This document shows positions 6,101 through 9,096 of a stretch of DNA of 9,096 nucleotides, one piece after another. Origin of the DNA: an uncultured Roseiflexaceae bacterium (GTDB lineage Bacteria; Chloroflexota; Chloroflexia; Chloroflexales; Roseiflexaceae). How positions within the stretch are numbered: the first letter of the stretch is position 1; every line of letters begins with the position of its first letter. A program made the position numbers and the translations under genes. The notes beneath the pieces are model-generated. The model worked only from the letters and a program-made list of their open reading frames with translations, searched no databases and was not told where the DNA came from. The stretch spans positions 1 to 9,096 of the forward strand of contig CAIPUQ010000006.1 of assembly GCA_903868295.1 (NCBI GenBank), written 5' to 3'.

Positions 6101-9096
6101 GAAGTCAAGGCGCAACTCACTGCAGGTGCAACGATCGTGACAACGACGCCGATGAGTGTATCGGTCGACTTGACTGCACCGACGGTGAGTAGTGGCGCCG
6201 CAACCATTGGTCTCCGCAACATCATCGATGGCATGGTCGAAGTCAGCGGTGTCATCACCGACGACACCGGGCTGAGCATGATGAGCGTGGAAGAAGTATC
6301 CTCGGGGACGCAACTCCCTGTCACGCTGGTCAACACGGTCACACCAGCACGCACGGTGTCAACCTGGAAGGCCTATTACCTCCAGCAAGACACATCAATC
6401 CGGACCATTAGCGTACGCGTCAGCGCCACTGATCGCGCTGGACGGACCACGACCGGAACATCGTCGTACACCATCGACACCGTCGCACCCGTCATTTCGG
6501 CACCTGCATTTGCCGTCCAAGCGGGGAGCACGGTCACTCCGATCACTGCGGGTACAACGATTACGCGTACCACCGGCGTCAATCTCGTTGCCAACTGGGC
6601 TGCGATAATCGATATTTCTGCGATTGCGGCAACGCAGGTAGACTACACGGTCGAGACGATCACCCAAACCCTCAAATATAGCCTCCCGGTCACAGGACTA
6701 CGCAGCACCGCACTCAACACGCGTGAAGCCAGCAAAATCACCGCAATGGTACGCAGTCGCGATGCGGTCGGCAACGAGAGCGTTACACCGCTGGGGACCA
6801 TCTATGTCGACAGCGCAACAACCCCTGACTATACCCCGATCGACAGCACTGATCCGTATCGCGGCTTCATCAATCGCGGCTGTGCTGCATTAGGGACCGA
6901 TTCCCGTAGTACGGTCTATGGTTCCCAACAGTTTTCGACCACCTGGGACGAGCAAGCAGTGCGCATCAACTGGAACGGTGCAAACTGGGATGCAGACGGC
7001 GACCTCTTTGTGTACTTCGACAGCACAGCGGGTGGGACGGTAAACGCCTATCAACCGACACAATTCACCACAAGCATTATCGACACCATCGCAACCGGCA
7101 ACGCCTGGATGTTCTTGCCCACAGACATGGCCGGGCGCACCGCAGCCCGAGTTTCGCCAGCGAGTCAGACAAGTTGGATGACACGCCTCGCTGCGGCACA
7201 AGCAGGCACACGTACCGGCGCCATCGAAGGTGCCGACTACGCACTCCATATCACAAGCAAAACCGAAGCCGCTCTGATGCGCTGGGATGGGACGCAGTGG
7301 ACATCGACCGCAGCACCATACACGCTTGTCCACAGCATCTCGAACGGCGTGCTCCACACCGACATCCGCATCCCATTTGCAAGCATCGGGTATACGGCGA
7401 CTACTCCATTCGGTCTTTTGGCCGTTGCCACAGACGACCGCCGTTTGCTCCCATGGGCGACCTTCCCCACCACAAACCCTGTACGCACCGAACTCGGCGG
7501 CAAGAAAATCGTCATCACTCCACTGTTGAACAGTTATTCGTGGCCACGTCTGAGCGCAAATGTCTGTGGCCGTACGAGTGCCCAAACCGCGGATAATGTG
7601 CAAATCGATGCCGCACTCACCAGCAGTTCTGCAAGTGTGAGTACCCGCGGTATTGCAGACAACATCTCGAACGCAGATCCAAACGCAATCGCACAAGCAA
7701 TTGCCGTTACTGCACCGATTTGTGCGCAAATCCCGAGCGAACCATGGTGTGTCGCGGCTGCGCAAGTCTCTGGCACCATCGACGCTGGGTCTACCGTGCT
7801 CCAAGGTCTCGAGAGTCTTTTGGTGACCCAACAGACTCCCCGTATCGGCAGTGGGTCGGTGGTGACGTACACCCTCACATTGCGCAACCTAAGCACGCGA
7901 CCAAGCAAGCCTATCTACGGCGTACTCAACACCTACGGTGGCATCTGGATTACCTCACCCAACACTGGCACCGAAGGCATCGTTGGCGGTGGAAATTACA
8001 CGTTCCACTCGGTCCAAAACGCAAATCAGCGAGACTACGTGTCGATTAAAGTGAACTCGATACCAGCATCGTCGACACGTACCATCCTCATCCGGACGTT
8101 GATCGACCCACTCAAGAGCTCTGCCAGCGCAACCGATCGCAAATCGAGTGCAGAGATAGGGAAGCTCGAGTTGCGTTTGACTGATTCAGACACAGCGTTG
8201 GGCGTCGATAATGCGCGTACCGTTGAATGGCTCAACAGTGCCGTCCGTATCGACAGTGACGCACCGTCGCAGATTGTCCCCGATGCGCAGACCATCGTCC
8301 GCGTTGGTAAAACACGCATCAGCGGTCGCGTGACCGATGATTCTGTGGTCTCCAATGTGACGATGCAACTCTACAGCAACACGAGTGCGGCACGGACCAG
8401 TATTAACTGTGGTCCTGCGGTCGCCGGTGCCTGGCAGTGTCTCCTCAACGTGCCCGCTTCCTGGGGCATGGTCTACTACCGTGTACGTGCTGCAGATATC
8501 TATGGGCAGCTCAGCCCTTGGACCGAATGGTACCGTGGCGCGATCGACCGCGACACACCATCCTATGCCCTGTCGGACACCACGGCATCGATGCTGACTA
8601 ACGCGTACCTCGGTGGCACATCGATTAATCTGACCGGTGTCATTTCGGATGCCAGTTCATTGGCCAAACTCGTCGTCTGTGATGATACACAGGCTGTGTG
8701 TGGTGCATCAGCGACAACCGTAGGAACTGCCCCTATGCCTGAGACGTTCGTACATACAAGCACCGCATCTGTACCAATCACCGCTCAACCCTGTAATACG
8801 CTGGACCCCGATTCATACACGCGCTATCCACTCGTGATTACCGATGCGAATTACCTTCGTGCACTCAACACATCACTGGTCATCAAGATTGCCCACCCCT
8901 CCGCAAGCGAACTCAACCTCATGCTCAAGTCACCGTCGGGGACCATCATCCCGCTGATTGTGAACCCGACAGCCAATACAACGAACCTCCATGTGCGCTT
9001 CACGGACAACGCCGCCACTGATGTCGCGTCGTTGACCACCGCTGTCGTGATGACCGATACCCCGCTGGATATTCGTCCATCCGGGAGTATGGGGAC
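2..9096 (+). CDS. Giant multidomain secreted/surface protein (LamG, F5/8 type C, Ig-like, beta-propeller, CBM9-like, P domain), internal fragment
   Basis: Frame 2 is open across the whole window, giving 3,031 codons with no stop; both gene ends lie outside, so no start codon, ribosome binding site or signal peptide can be assessed. The translation has the composition of an exported beta-rich bacterial protein: much Thr, Ser, Ala, Val and Asp, few Lys, scattered Cys pairs and no hydrophobic segment long enough for a membrane helix. Domains in order are LamG tails, LamG, two Ig-like modules, three LamG (the last holding an F5/8 type C domain), an Ig-like module holding a beta-propeller, three Ig-like modules, a CBM9/DOMON-like sandwich, a DUF11/CARDB-like module, two Ig-like modules and a partial P domain. 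No enzyme active site was recognised. I infer a cell-surface or secreted adhesion or carbohydrate-recognition protein; substrate and partners are unknown. Codons strongly favour C in the third position, supporting real coding. The domain mix suggests Chloroflexota. Confidence 0.93.
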   Translation, partial: MTWYNASWARYQGAMDDVALYDEVLSTTDLEQSGIYDQNMARNEVFAVADGAAVTPTSRATLIGMGYVGDMDDLRILPYVASNDQITGMRNAAPRWNLQFEQTIETIAPAVSVNGTSVQGTGTTVTSFVPDIDPARAGGSTTPFSATCLNTGITGLTCPSSGDVGQSGNTSTFNGTTAMLLVNSPKTLFDDLANRGTVRFMIKPTTPATTQTIFSYDDGTTIGMRVSLVSGKVQIKIGSATFTAVSALAASWNQITFTYGSRGLGIYQNGILDASFITTTPTTVSPTLAMKFTIGGRLSGTTIVEPFNGSIEDISLTPSSLKNYVIYATAYSQGSQGVVHADLSSVVIDADAPTMSIDVPEYTNATPLLLGLRTGDATSMVTNVDVTTTTPYRTTSTTSAPRCTDVTAGVAYCPTFSIDTTQTLTKTEGLYGISAVAYDSVDNQRTVTSSVYVDNTAPTVALLSNTRTVDGKTVTTYPVVTSADKLHHYLTLRLSASDPTLANTAGVAGSGVKDVTVTIRDQGGRVLTEGPVAAELQSGTWVAVIDLPFATPTGFYLVDATVRDQQLNTRTVSVANISNPIEVDASPPRVTLVAPDPYTTALQLVGAGTISGRVSDFNDGRAHLHDNMRVRIDFEAENGSRDFDNRSDSRFVTDCVTCPIIAIEDGRRSARLNIDAPNQSIYVRDAAAVITGTYSIALWAKIAGPGTLISVGGAANPRIRIQSEFIAANSTYKISAKRGTKTIAVNNVPANSWQRILVNEDRSTLLLGVGTNSTTMSVITSTLVGLNAPPILVKNLVIGASYTSASTDAREDYFRGYIDDLVVSQALISPTDLDGRDIAAGSGTKLVTSRLVLRQDGSTSGDTLGTSATAYYTLDETQLPLLDAIAGARSQICNGGDTAVGVTCPESTNGFVGNALVLREITDGVELNQTVRSASFTLGMYLKPTSTSRGSFARIEDSGLSIVTALSANMVPTVTITNLSTTASAVITATVALLPNEWQHLTLSADASADPTVYTLLIDGIAVGTASLSGVLSAGTLIIGSTNATSAVNLAIDDVTLFNRTLTTSERSSIVYGFDPVLYQSFDSRTITPGSIAVDDSGYANTSAYVSRDTQLSNEAGYVGAGAMVFDGNDTVRTTDLRGLSMPRSSSEPWSISTWVTKQTSTYATLIRAIAGLNSTAYSVLLIDGRIYVEGLGFTLTAPNTYTAPYHVAVSANGTTANLYINGTSVATTAITLATQTVAPYNVAPWRGYFASQSTSVSPFSGAIQAVDTRTSGVGYMLWAAQTAVESRPWWRIDLGEQLPLLGINIYNHPDSSEVASVLSNYNIMLSSTAYPANTSTSDDVLRAQSNWFNYQSGIAATPTSLVLPTDTFGRYLSIQLDKTASLVLPEVQVMVAPHVTIGEDFVGGLDDVRVYRRALTPADITGLATMGWKTTTLSERADGYAWAQSAPANTEADVELQAATEDLEANATGTLGEKLLWKGRIDTIAPRIDANTQSVSSTGTYTYSVRVEDRNLDPLMIQTPCGARIQAELAYPASLWYRGRTAALDGKTIEPNAYEATCLLGETPEVVRRGTFPVANTSDLVAGERFTYMGSLNRIDILDAQQEDSPVVGSITVPGTVQHLIVNAAKDRLYAISTVSATSDFTLTIFDIAANSASLRARNSYTIQRTDVPSIAATALTTKTVDGETNDAYLAILSTFAAGAPAAKLSVLNVYNPGAAATGNISLEREYDIANTSFSLAASGDIIAIAQGFRGVTLLRVSDVGNIASVGTIEAVSFVHKMRFSGDDLLILDDDEAMTNGVEPTSVNMLRAVRVVQSRNASTGSIELNTPLSDRFQYIYTSPIDADNDETYRIRDFTTYSTGDIMLIGNSSSNSLYSRIAMLDISTDSPAIRADHSFDLAGTRLLVAARNDVMVLAPGTSTTQTLSAFQVSDRRIVTRACDRVGNCATKSATARSMPFILNAIPTTNAVTILNQQAVYTDTTQLAQIRGIAPDGVTALQLLVDNSPAAPAWNMSGTDVQTQVEATFPWTATAGIHEVKAQLTAGATIVTTTPMSVSVDLTAPTVSSGAATIGLRNIIDGMVEVSGVITDDTGLSMMSVEEVSSGTQLPVTLVNTVTPARTVSTWKAYYLQQDTSIRTISVRVSATDRAGRTTTGTSSYTIDTVAPVISAPAFAVQAGSTVTPITAGTTITRTTGVNLVANWAAIIDISAIAATQVDYTVETITQTLKYSLPVTGLRSTALNTREASKITAMVRSRDAVGNESVTPLGTIYVDSATTPDYTPIDSTDPYRGFINRGCAALGTDSRSTVYGSQQFSTTWDEQAVRINWNGANWDADGDLFVYFDSTAGGTVNAYQPTQFTTSIIDTIATGNAWMFLPTDMAGRTAARVSPASQTSWMTRLAAAQAGTRTGAIEGADYALHITSKTEAALMRWDGTQWTSTAAPYTLVHSISNGVLHTDIRIPFASIGYTATTPFGLLAVATDDRRLLPWATFPTTNPVRTELGGKKIVITPLLNSYSWPRLSANVCGRTSAQTADNVQIDAALTSSSASVSTRGIADNISNADPNAIAQAIAVTAPICAQIPSEPWCVAAAQVSGTIDAGSTVLQGLESLLVTQQTPRIGSGSVVTYTLTLRNLSTRPSKPIYGVLNTYGGIWITSPNTGTEGIVGGGNYTFHSVQNANQRDYVSIKVNSIPASSTRTILIRTLIDPLKSSASATDRKSSAEIGKLELRLTDSDTALGVDNARTVEWLNSAVRIDSDAPSQIVPDAQTIVRVGKTRISGRVTDDSVVSNVTMQLYSNTSAARTSINCGPAVAGAWQCLLNVPASWGMVYYRVRAADIYGQLSPWTEWYRGAIDRDTPSYALSDTTASMLTNAYLGGTSINLTGVISDASSLAKLVVCDDTQAVCGASATTVGTAPMPETFVHTSTASVPITAQPCNTLDPDSYTRYPLVITDANYLRALNTSLVIKIAHPSASELNLMLKSPSGTIIPLIVNPTANTTNLHVRFTDNAATDVASLTTAVVMTDTPLDIRPSGSMG
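131..271 (+). other. Second LamG closing hairpin, probably from an outer LamG interrupted by the preceding one (residues 44-90)
   Basis: Only about 45 residues after the first LamG ends, a second closing signature appears: TLIGMGYVGDMDDLRILPYV followed by ASNDQITGM. This copies the terminal hairpin of a LamG domain (I-G, G-x-M-D-D-L-R-I, then A-S-x-D-Q-I), but the space before it is far too short for a whole jellyroll of about 150-200 residues. The simplest reading is an outer LamG whose first part lies upstream and which carries the preceding LamG as an insertion. A degenerate remnant from tandem duplication is the alternative. Confidence 0.55.
380..967 (+). other. LamG/concanavalin-like domain (residues 127-322)
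   Basis: A full-length LamG_3-like jellyroll of about 195 residues. The first strand carries a two-Cys signature (ATCLNTG, then LTCPSSG) leading into a glycine-rich G-x-x-G and TSTFNGTTAML, matching the usual G-x-A-L-x-F-D-G strand. VRFMIKP corresponds to the S-x-S-x-W-x-K strand, SWNQITFTYG and LGIYQNGIL to the W-x-H-x-A and L-Y-V-N-G-x strands, and FTIGGRLSG with FNGSIEDISL to the closing I-G-G plus F-N-G-x-I-D-D-x strands. It precedes a linker (VVIDADAP) into an Ig-like module. Ligand unknown. Confidence 0.8.
1034..1366 (+). other. Bacterial Ig-like module (residues 345-455)
   Basis: The module is bounded by two copies of the recurring linker, IDADAP at its start and VDNTAP at its end. 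Its last strand, YGISAVAYDSVDN, is the typical A-x-D-x-x-x-N ending of bacterial Ig-like modules in large surface proteins. A Cys pair (PRCTD and YCPTF) lies in the middle and could form a disulfide. About 110 residues is a normal length for the fold. Probably a structural spacer. Confidence 0.6.
1367..1765 (+). other. Bacterial Ig-like module (residues 456-588)
   Basis: Runs from the VDNTAPTV linker to the next linker, VDASPPRV. LRLSASDP and SGVKDVTVTI match the early strands of Ig-like modules that describe a change about a D-x-x-S-G-V-x-x-V pattern, and FYLVDATVRDQQLNT is the final strand with the D-x-x-x-N end. At about 130 residues it is slightly long because of an inserted loop around residues 490-510. 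No ligand site is evident; probably a spacer. Confidence 0.6.
1766..1882 (+). other. Start of an Ig-like module interrupted by LamG domains (residues 589-627)
   Basis: After VDASPPRV comes VTLVAPDPYT and then AGTISGRVSD, the first two strands of an Ig-like module (I-S-G-x-V-x-D). It does not finish: the chain runs into a LamG domain instead. The matching closing part is probably the segment after the fourth LamG, ending in LWKGRIDTIAP at about 4430-4462. This pairing is inferred from pattern only. Confidence 0.4.
1883..2506 (+). other. LamG/concanavalin-like domain (residues 628-835)
   Basis: Opens with VRIDFEAENGSRDFDNRSDS and a tight two-Cys signature, DCVTCP, in the same place as the spread-out Cys pair of the previous LamG. 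SARLNIDAPNQSIYV is the L-x-F-x-G strand, TYSIALWAKI the S-x-S-x-W-x-K strand, and NSWQRILVNED the W-x-H strand. The domain closes with LVIGASY, YFRGYIDDLVVSQALIS and the acidic P-T-D-L. All major LamG strands can be placed, so this copy is complete. A basic patch (SAKRGTK, about residue 735) is its one local oddity. Confidence 0.8.
2606..3217 (+). other. LamG/concanavalin-like domain (residues 869-1072)
   Basis: Begins with AYYTLDETQLPLLDAIAG, a standard LamG first strand (Y-x-L-D-E). The two-Cys signature is wide here (QICNGG, then GVTCPES), followed by GFVGNALVLREITDGVEL. ASFTLGMYLKP, NEWQHLTLSAD and YTLLIDGIAVG are the core strands, and LIIGST with LAIDDVTLFNRTLTTSE closes the fold. It lacks the usual F-x-G before I-D-D, having N-L-A instead. 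Complete; ligand unknown. Confidence 0.82.
3233..4276 (+). other. LamG domain split by an inserted F5/8 type C domain (residues 1078-1240 and 1392-1425)
   Basis: The first part runs from YQSFDS through GAGAMVFDGNDTV (L-x-F-D-G strand), EPWSISTWVTK (S-x-S-x-W strand), YHVAVSANGTTANLYINGTS (W/Y-H-x-A-V and L-Y-x-N-G strands) and ATQTVAP. At this point a LamG normally proceeds to its I-G closing hairpin, but about 150 residues of F5/8 type C sequence intervene. The missing hairpin then appears intact as VTIGEDFVGGLDDVRVYRRA followed by LTPADI. The two halves together give a normal LamG length of about 195 residues. Unlike the other LamG copies it has no two-Cys signature. Confidence 0.8.
3722..4174 (+). 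other. F5/8 type C (discoidin / fucolectin-like) domain (residues 1241-1391)
   Basis: About 150 residues with clear fucolectin-type discoidin landmarks: YFASQSTSVSPF and AIQAVDTRTS (A-x-Q-S-S and A-x-D-G strand), RPWWRIDLGEQ (the W-W-x-V-D-L-G hallmark), INIYNHPD (I-x-I-Y-N-R-x-D strand), NYNIMLSSTAYP (N-F-x-V-x-L-S-x-x-P), then FGRYLSIQLDKT (G-R-Y-V-R-I-Q-L) and LVLPEVQVM (L-S-L-A-E-V-Q-V-F). Such domains bind sugars or other surface ligands. The R-x-D motif of fucose-binding F-type lectins reads H-P-D here and no upstream partner His is evident, so fucose binding is doubtful. The domain sits between V-A-P tripeptides inside a LamG. Confidence 0.85.
4277..4744 (+). other. Closing Ig-like strands, linker, and first part of an Ig-like module (residues 1426-1581)
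   Basis: Residues 1426-1480 look like the end of an Ig-like module, rich in acidic residues and ending in LWKGRIDTIAPR, the W-x-G-x-I-D-x-x-A-P linker. A new module follows: GTYTYSVRVEDRNLDPLMI, then TPCGARI, SLWYRGR and EATCLLGE. The Cys residues at 1522 and 1559 could pair with each other or with Cys 1938 and 1944 beyond the propeller. The module has no closing strand before the propeller starts, which suggests it is interrupted. Confidence 0.55.
4745..5788 (+). other. Beta-propeller with LVIVD-like repeats (residues 1582-1929)
   Basis: About 350 residues of degenerate repeats with the LVIVD-type pattern: hydrophobic strand, G, then L/I-x-I-x-D, a short polar loop, V-G-S/T, another strand and a turn leading to a further hydrophobic strand. 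The best units are LNRIDILDAQ, PVVGSITVPG, LIVNAAKDRLYAI (about 1593-1634) and IIAIAQGFRG, VTLLRVSDVG, ASVGTIEAVS, FVHKMRFSGDDLLIL (about 1744-1790); a weaker one has SRIAMLDISTDSP and TRLLVAARNDVMVLAPG. I count about six recognisable units, fitting a six- to eight-bladed propeller. A D-A-D-N-D-E loop near residue 1842 could bind calcium. Such propellers are usually extracellular protein-binding platforms; no catalytic residues are apparent. Confidence 0.65.
5789..5854 (+). other. Closing strand of the Ig-like module that hosts the propeller (residues 1930-1951)
   Basis: DRRIVTRACDRVGNCATKSA is the classic last strand of an Ig-like module (A-x-D-x-x-G-N), with two Cys residues. It has no matching early strands close by because the propeller lies directly before it. 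The early strands at 4463-4744 fit as its partner. Confidence 0.55.
5855..6160 (+). other. Ig-like module (residues 1952-2053)
   Basis: About 100 residues between the propeller host and the SVDLTAPT linker. LAQIRGIAPDGVTALQLLVD gives the strands around a G-x-A-x-D/P-G pattern with V-x-x-L-Q-L-x-V-D, PWTATAGIHEVKAQL is the late strand pair, and MSVSVDLTAP ends it. Probably a structural repeat with no evident ligand site. Confidence 0.55.
6161..6469 (+). other. Ig-like module (residues 2054-2156)
   Basis: Begins at SVDLTAPTVSS and ends at YTIDTVAP. VEVSGVITDDTGLSMMSVEE is the typical V-x-G-x-x-x-D-x-x-G-L-x-x-V strand pair, and ISVRVSATDRAGRTTTG the closing A-x-D-x-A-G-x strand. The signatures are the clearest of all the Ig-like copies in the window. 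Confidence 0.65.
6470..6835 (+). other. Ig-like module (residues 2157-2278)
   Basis: Starts at TIDTVAPVISAP and ends in IYVDSATTPDY. VNLVANWAAIIDISAIAATQ is an N-x-x-x-W-x-x-x-x-D-x-S-x-I strand pair, and MVRSRDAVGNESVT the final R-D-x-V-G-N strand. The linker at its end is unusual in having V-D-S-A-T-T-P rather than A-P, and it leads into a different type of domain. Confidence 0.6.
6875..7546 (+). other. CBM9/DOMON-like beta-sandwich (residues 2292-2515)
   Basis: About 220 residues unlike the Ig or LamG copies. FSTTWDEQAVRINWNGANWD followed by ADGDLFVYFD and STAGGTVNAY matches the CBM9-type start, where a W-x-x-x-x-L-x-x-x-W strand leads into D-x-D-G-D-L-F-V-Y-x-D and G-G-T. Later, LMRWDGTQWT, LHTDIRIPFASIG and LLPWATFPTTNP match the W-D-G-x-x-W, E/D-I-x-I-P-x-x-x-L-G and late P-x-x-N-P strands of the same fold. 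CBM9-like and DOMON-like folds bind sugars or cofactors such as haem; the D-A-D-G-D loop (6989-7003) could bind calcium. The ligand cannot be told from sequence. The call rests on pattern memory, not a search. Confidence 0.55.
7547..7747 (+). other. Linker with Cys residues between CBM9-like and DUF11-like modules (residues 2516-2582)
   Basis: A low-complexity linker rich in Ala, Ser and Asn, containing Cys at 2522 and 2574 and followed by Cys 2583. I do not recognise a fold. The Cys residues may form disulfides with each other or with Cys 2294 at the start of the CBM9-like domain. VQIDAALTSSSASV may be one strand. Confidence 0.4.
7748..8236 (+). other. DUF11/CARDB-like module (residues 2583-2745)
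   Basis: IGSGSVVTYTLTLRNLSTRP matches the G-x-x-V-T-Y-T-L-T-V-x-N pattern of the DUF11/CARDB class of cell-surface beta-sandwiches, followed by VLNTYGGIWI and a Gly-rich turn (TEGIVGGGNYTF). SSTRTILIRTLID corresponds to the later S-x-x-x-I-x-I-x-x-x-x-D strand, and AEIGKLELRLTD is the last. It ends at the linker RIDSDAP. Such modules act as stalks or sites of protein contact in secreted proteins. Confidence 0.55.
8237..8543 (+). other. Ig-like module (residues 2746-2847)
   Basis: Begins at the linker RIDSDAPSQ. TRISGRVTDDSVVSNVTMQL is the I-x-G-x-V-x-D-x-x-x-V-x-x-V strand pair. A Cys pair at 2803 and 2813 (INCGP and WQCLLNVP) marks a hairpin likely to carry a disulfide. VYYRVRAADIYGQLSPWTEW is the final Y-x-x-R-A-x-D-x-x-G strand, and the module ends in WYRGAIDRDTP, another W-x-G-x-I-D linker. 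Confidence 0.65.
8544..8767 (+). other. Ig-like module, early strands only (residues 2848-2922)
   Basis: Starts at AIDRDTPSYA. INLTGVISDASSLAKLVVCD is the G-x-I-x-D-x-S-x-L strand pair, and a Cys pair follows (VVCDD and AVCGA). The module seems to run straight into the P domain without a clear A-x-D-x-x-G-N closing strand, so it too may be interrupted by the next domain; the closing strand could lie beyond the window. Confidence 0.45.
8768..9096 (+). other. Proprotein-convertase P domain, 3' truncated by the window (residues 2923-3031)
   Basis: LNTSLVIKIAHPSASELNLM followed by LKSPSGTIIPLI is the core of the P (homoB) domain: V-x-I-x-H-x-x-x-x-D/E-L-x-x-x-L-x-S-P-S-G-T with a hydrophobic strand after it. 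It continues with LHVRFTDNAA and a run leading to TPLDIRPSGSMG, the usual R-P-x-x-x-x-x-x-x-G approach to the last strand, which is cut off by the window end. P domains are found beside subtilases and in many secreted bacterial proteins, where they stabilise or help assemble partners. No protease domain is visible here, so this is a stand-alone use of the fold. Confidence 0.8.

Larger units (their letters stand above)
1037..8560 (+). repeat. Recurring I/V-D-x-x-A-P linker between Ig-like modules (dispersed protein-level repeat)
   Basis: A short linker recurs near the start of each Ig-like module: IDADAP (about 1043), VDNTAP (1358), VDASPP (about 1748), IDTIAP (about 4445), VDLTAP (6164), IDTVAP (6473), VDSATTP (about 6806), IDSDAP (8249) and IDRDTP (8543). 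Three have a preceding Trp (LWKGRID, WLNSAVRID, WYRGAID). The DNA copies differ at third positions, so this is an old protein-level repeat, not a recent DNA duplication. Confidence 0.7.

Noticed and set aside
7174..7596. Plus-strand open frame of 140 codons in another frame
   Set aside because: Overlaps the main frame inside the CBM9-like domain; translation is rich in His, Arg and Pro with no fold pattern.
6890..7831. Long open frame on the minus strand (313 codons), Cys- and Arg-rich
   Set aside because: It lies wholly opposite the plus-strand frame, in the CBM9-like region. Its translation is rich in Cys, Arg and Trp with no recognisable motif, as expected when the antisense of C-ending codons is read. 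The plus-strand frame has clear domain motifs over the same bases.
2..9096. Mobile element, CRISPR array, tRNA or rRNA
   Set aside because: The frame is open throughout and the domain series is continuous. I saw no inverted-repeat ends, evenly spaced repeats or RNA-gene sequences.

Overview
The whole 9,096-base window lies inside one plus-strand protein-coding gene. Reading from base 2, I translated every line and found no stop codon in 3,031 consecutive codons. Neither the start codon nor the stop codon is in the window, so the full protein is larger than 3,031 residues. No gene boundaries, promoters, RNA genes, transposases or CRISPR arrays are visible, and there is no non-coding stretch.

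The protein looks like a giant exported or surface multidomain protein made of beta-sandwich modules. It is rich in Thr, Ser, Ala, Val and Asp, poor in Lys, has few Cys, and shows no obvious membrane segment. The layout from N to C is: (1) the tail of one LamG/concanavalin-like jellyroll, followed by a second LamG tail (2-271); (2) a complete LamG domain (about 380-967); (3) two Ig-like modules (about 1034-1765); (4) an Ig-like start interrupted by three further LamG domains (1766-4276), the last of which contains an F5/8 type C (discoidin or fucolectin-like) domain; (5) an Ig-like module split by a beta-propeller with LVIVD-like repeats (4277-5854); (6) three Ig-like modules (5855-6835); (7) a CBM9/DOMON-like sandwich (about 6875-7546) and a Cys-bearing linker; (8) a DUF11/CARDB-like module (about 7748-8236); (9) two more Ig-like modules and the start of a proprotein-convertase P domain (8768-end).

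The most distinctive aspect is nesting. The F5/8 domain sits just before the last beta-hairpin of a LamG domain, the propeller appears to sit inside an Ig-like module, and the first 90 residues look like one LamG inside another. Ig-like modules are joined by a recurring linker of the form I/V-D-x-x-A-P.

This mixture of LamG, F5/8, Ig-like, CBM9-like, DUF11-like and P domains in one enormous secreted protein, with moderately high GC and many codons ending in C, recalls giant surface proteins of Chloroflexota (Chloroflexia, Herpetosiphon-like or Chloroflexales). That assignment is from memory of such proteins and is only moderately secure. No catalytic domain is visible. The likely role is binding of glycans or other surface ligands, or adhesion, with repeated stalk modules presenting the binding domains.
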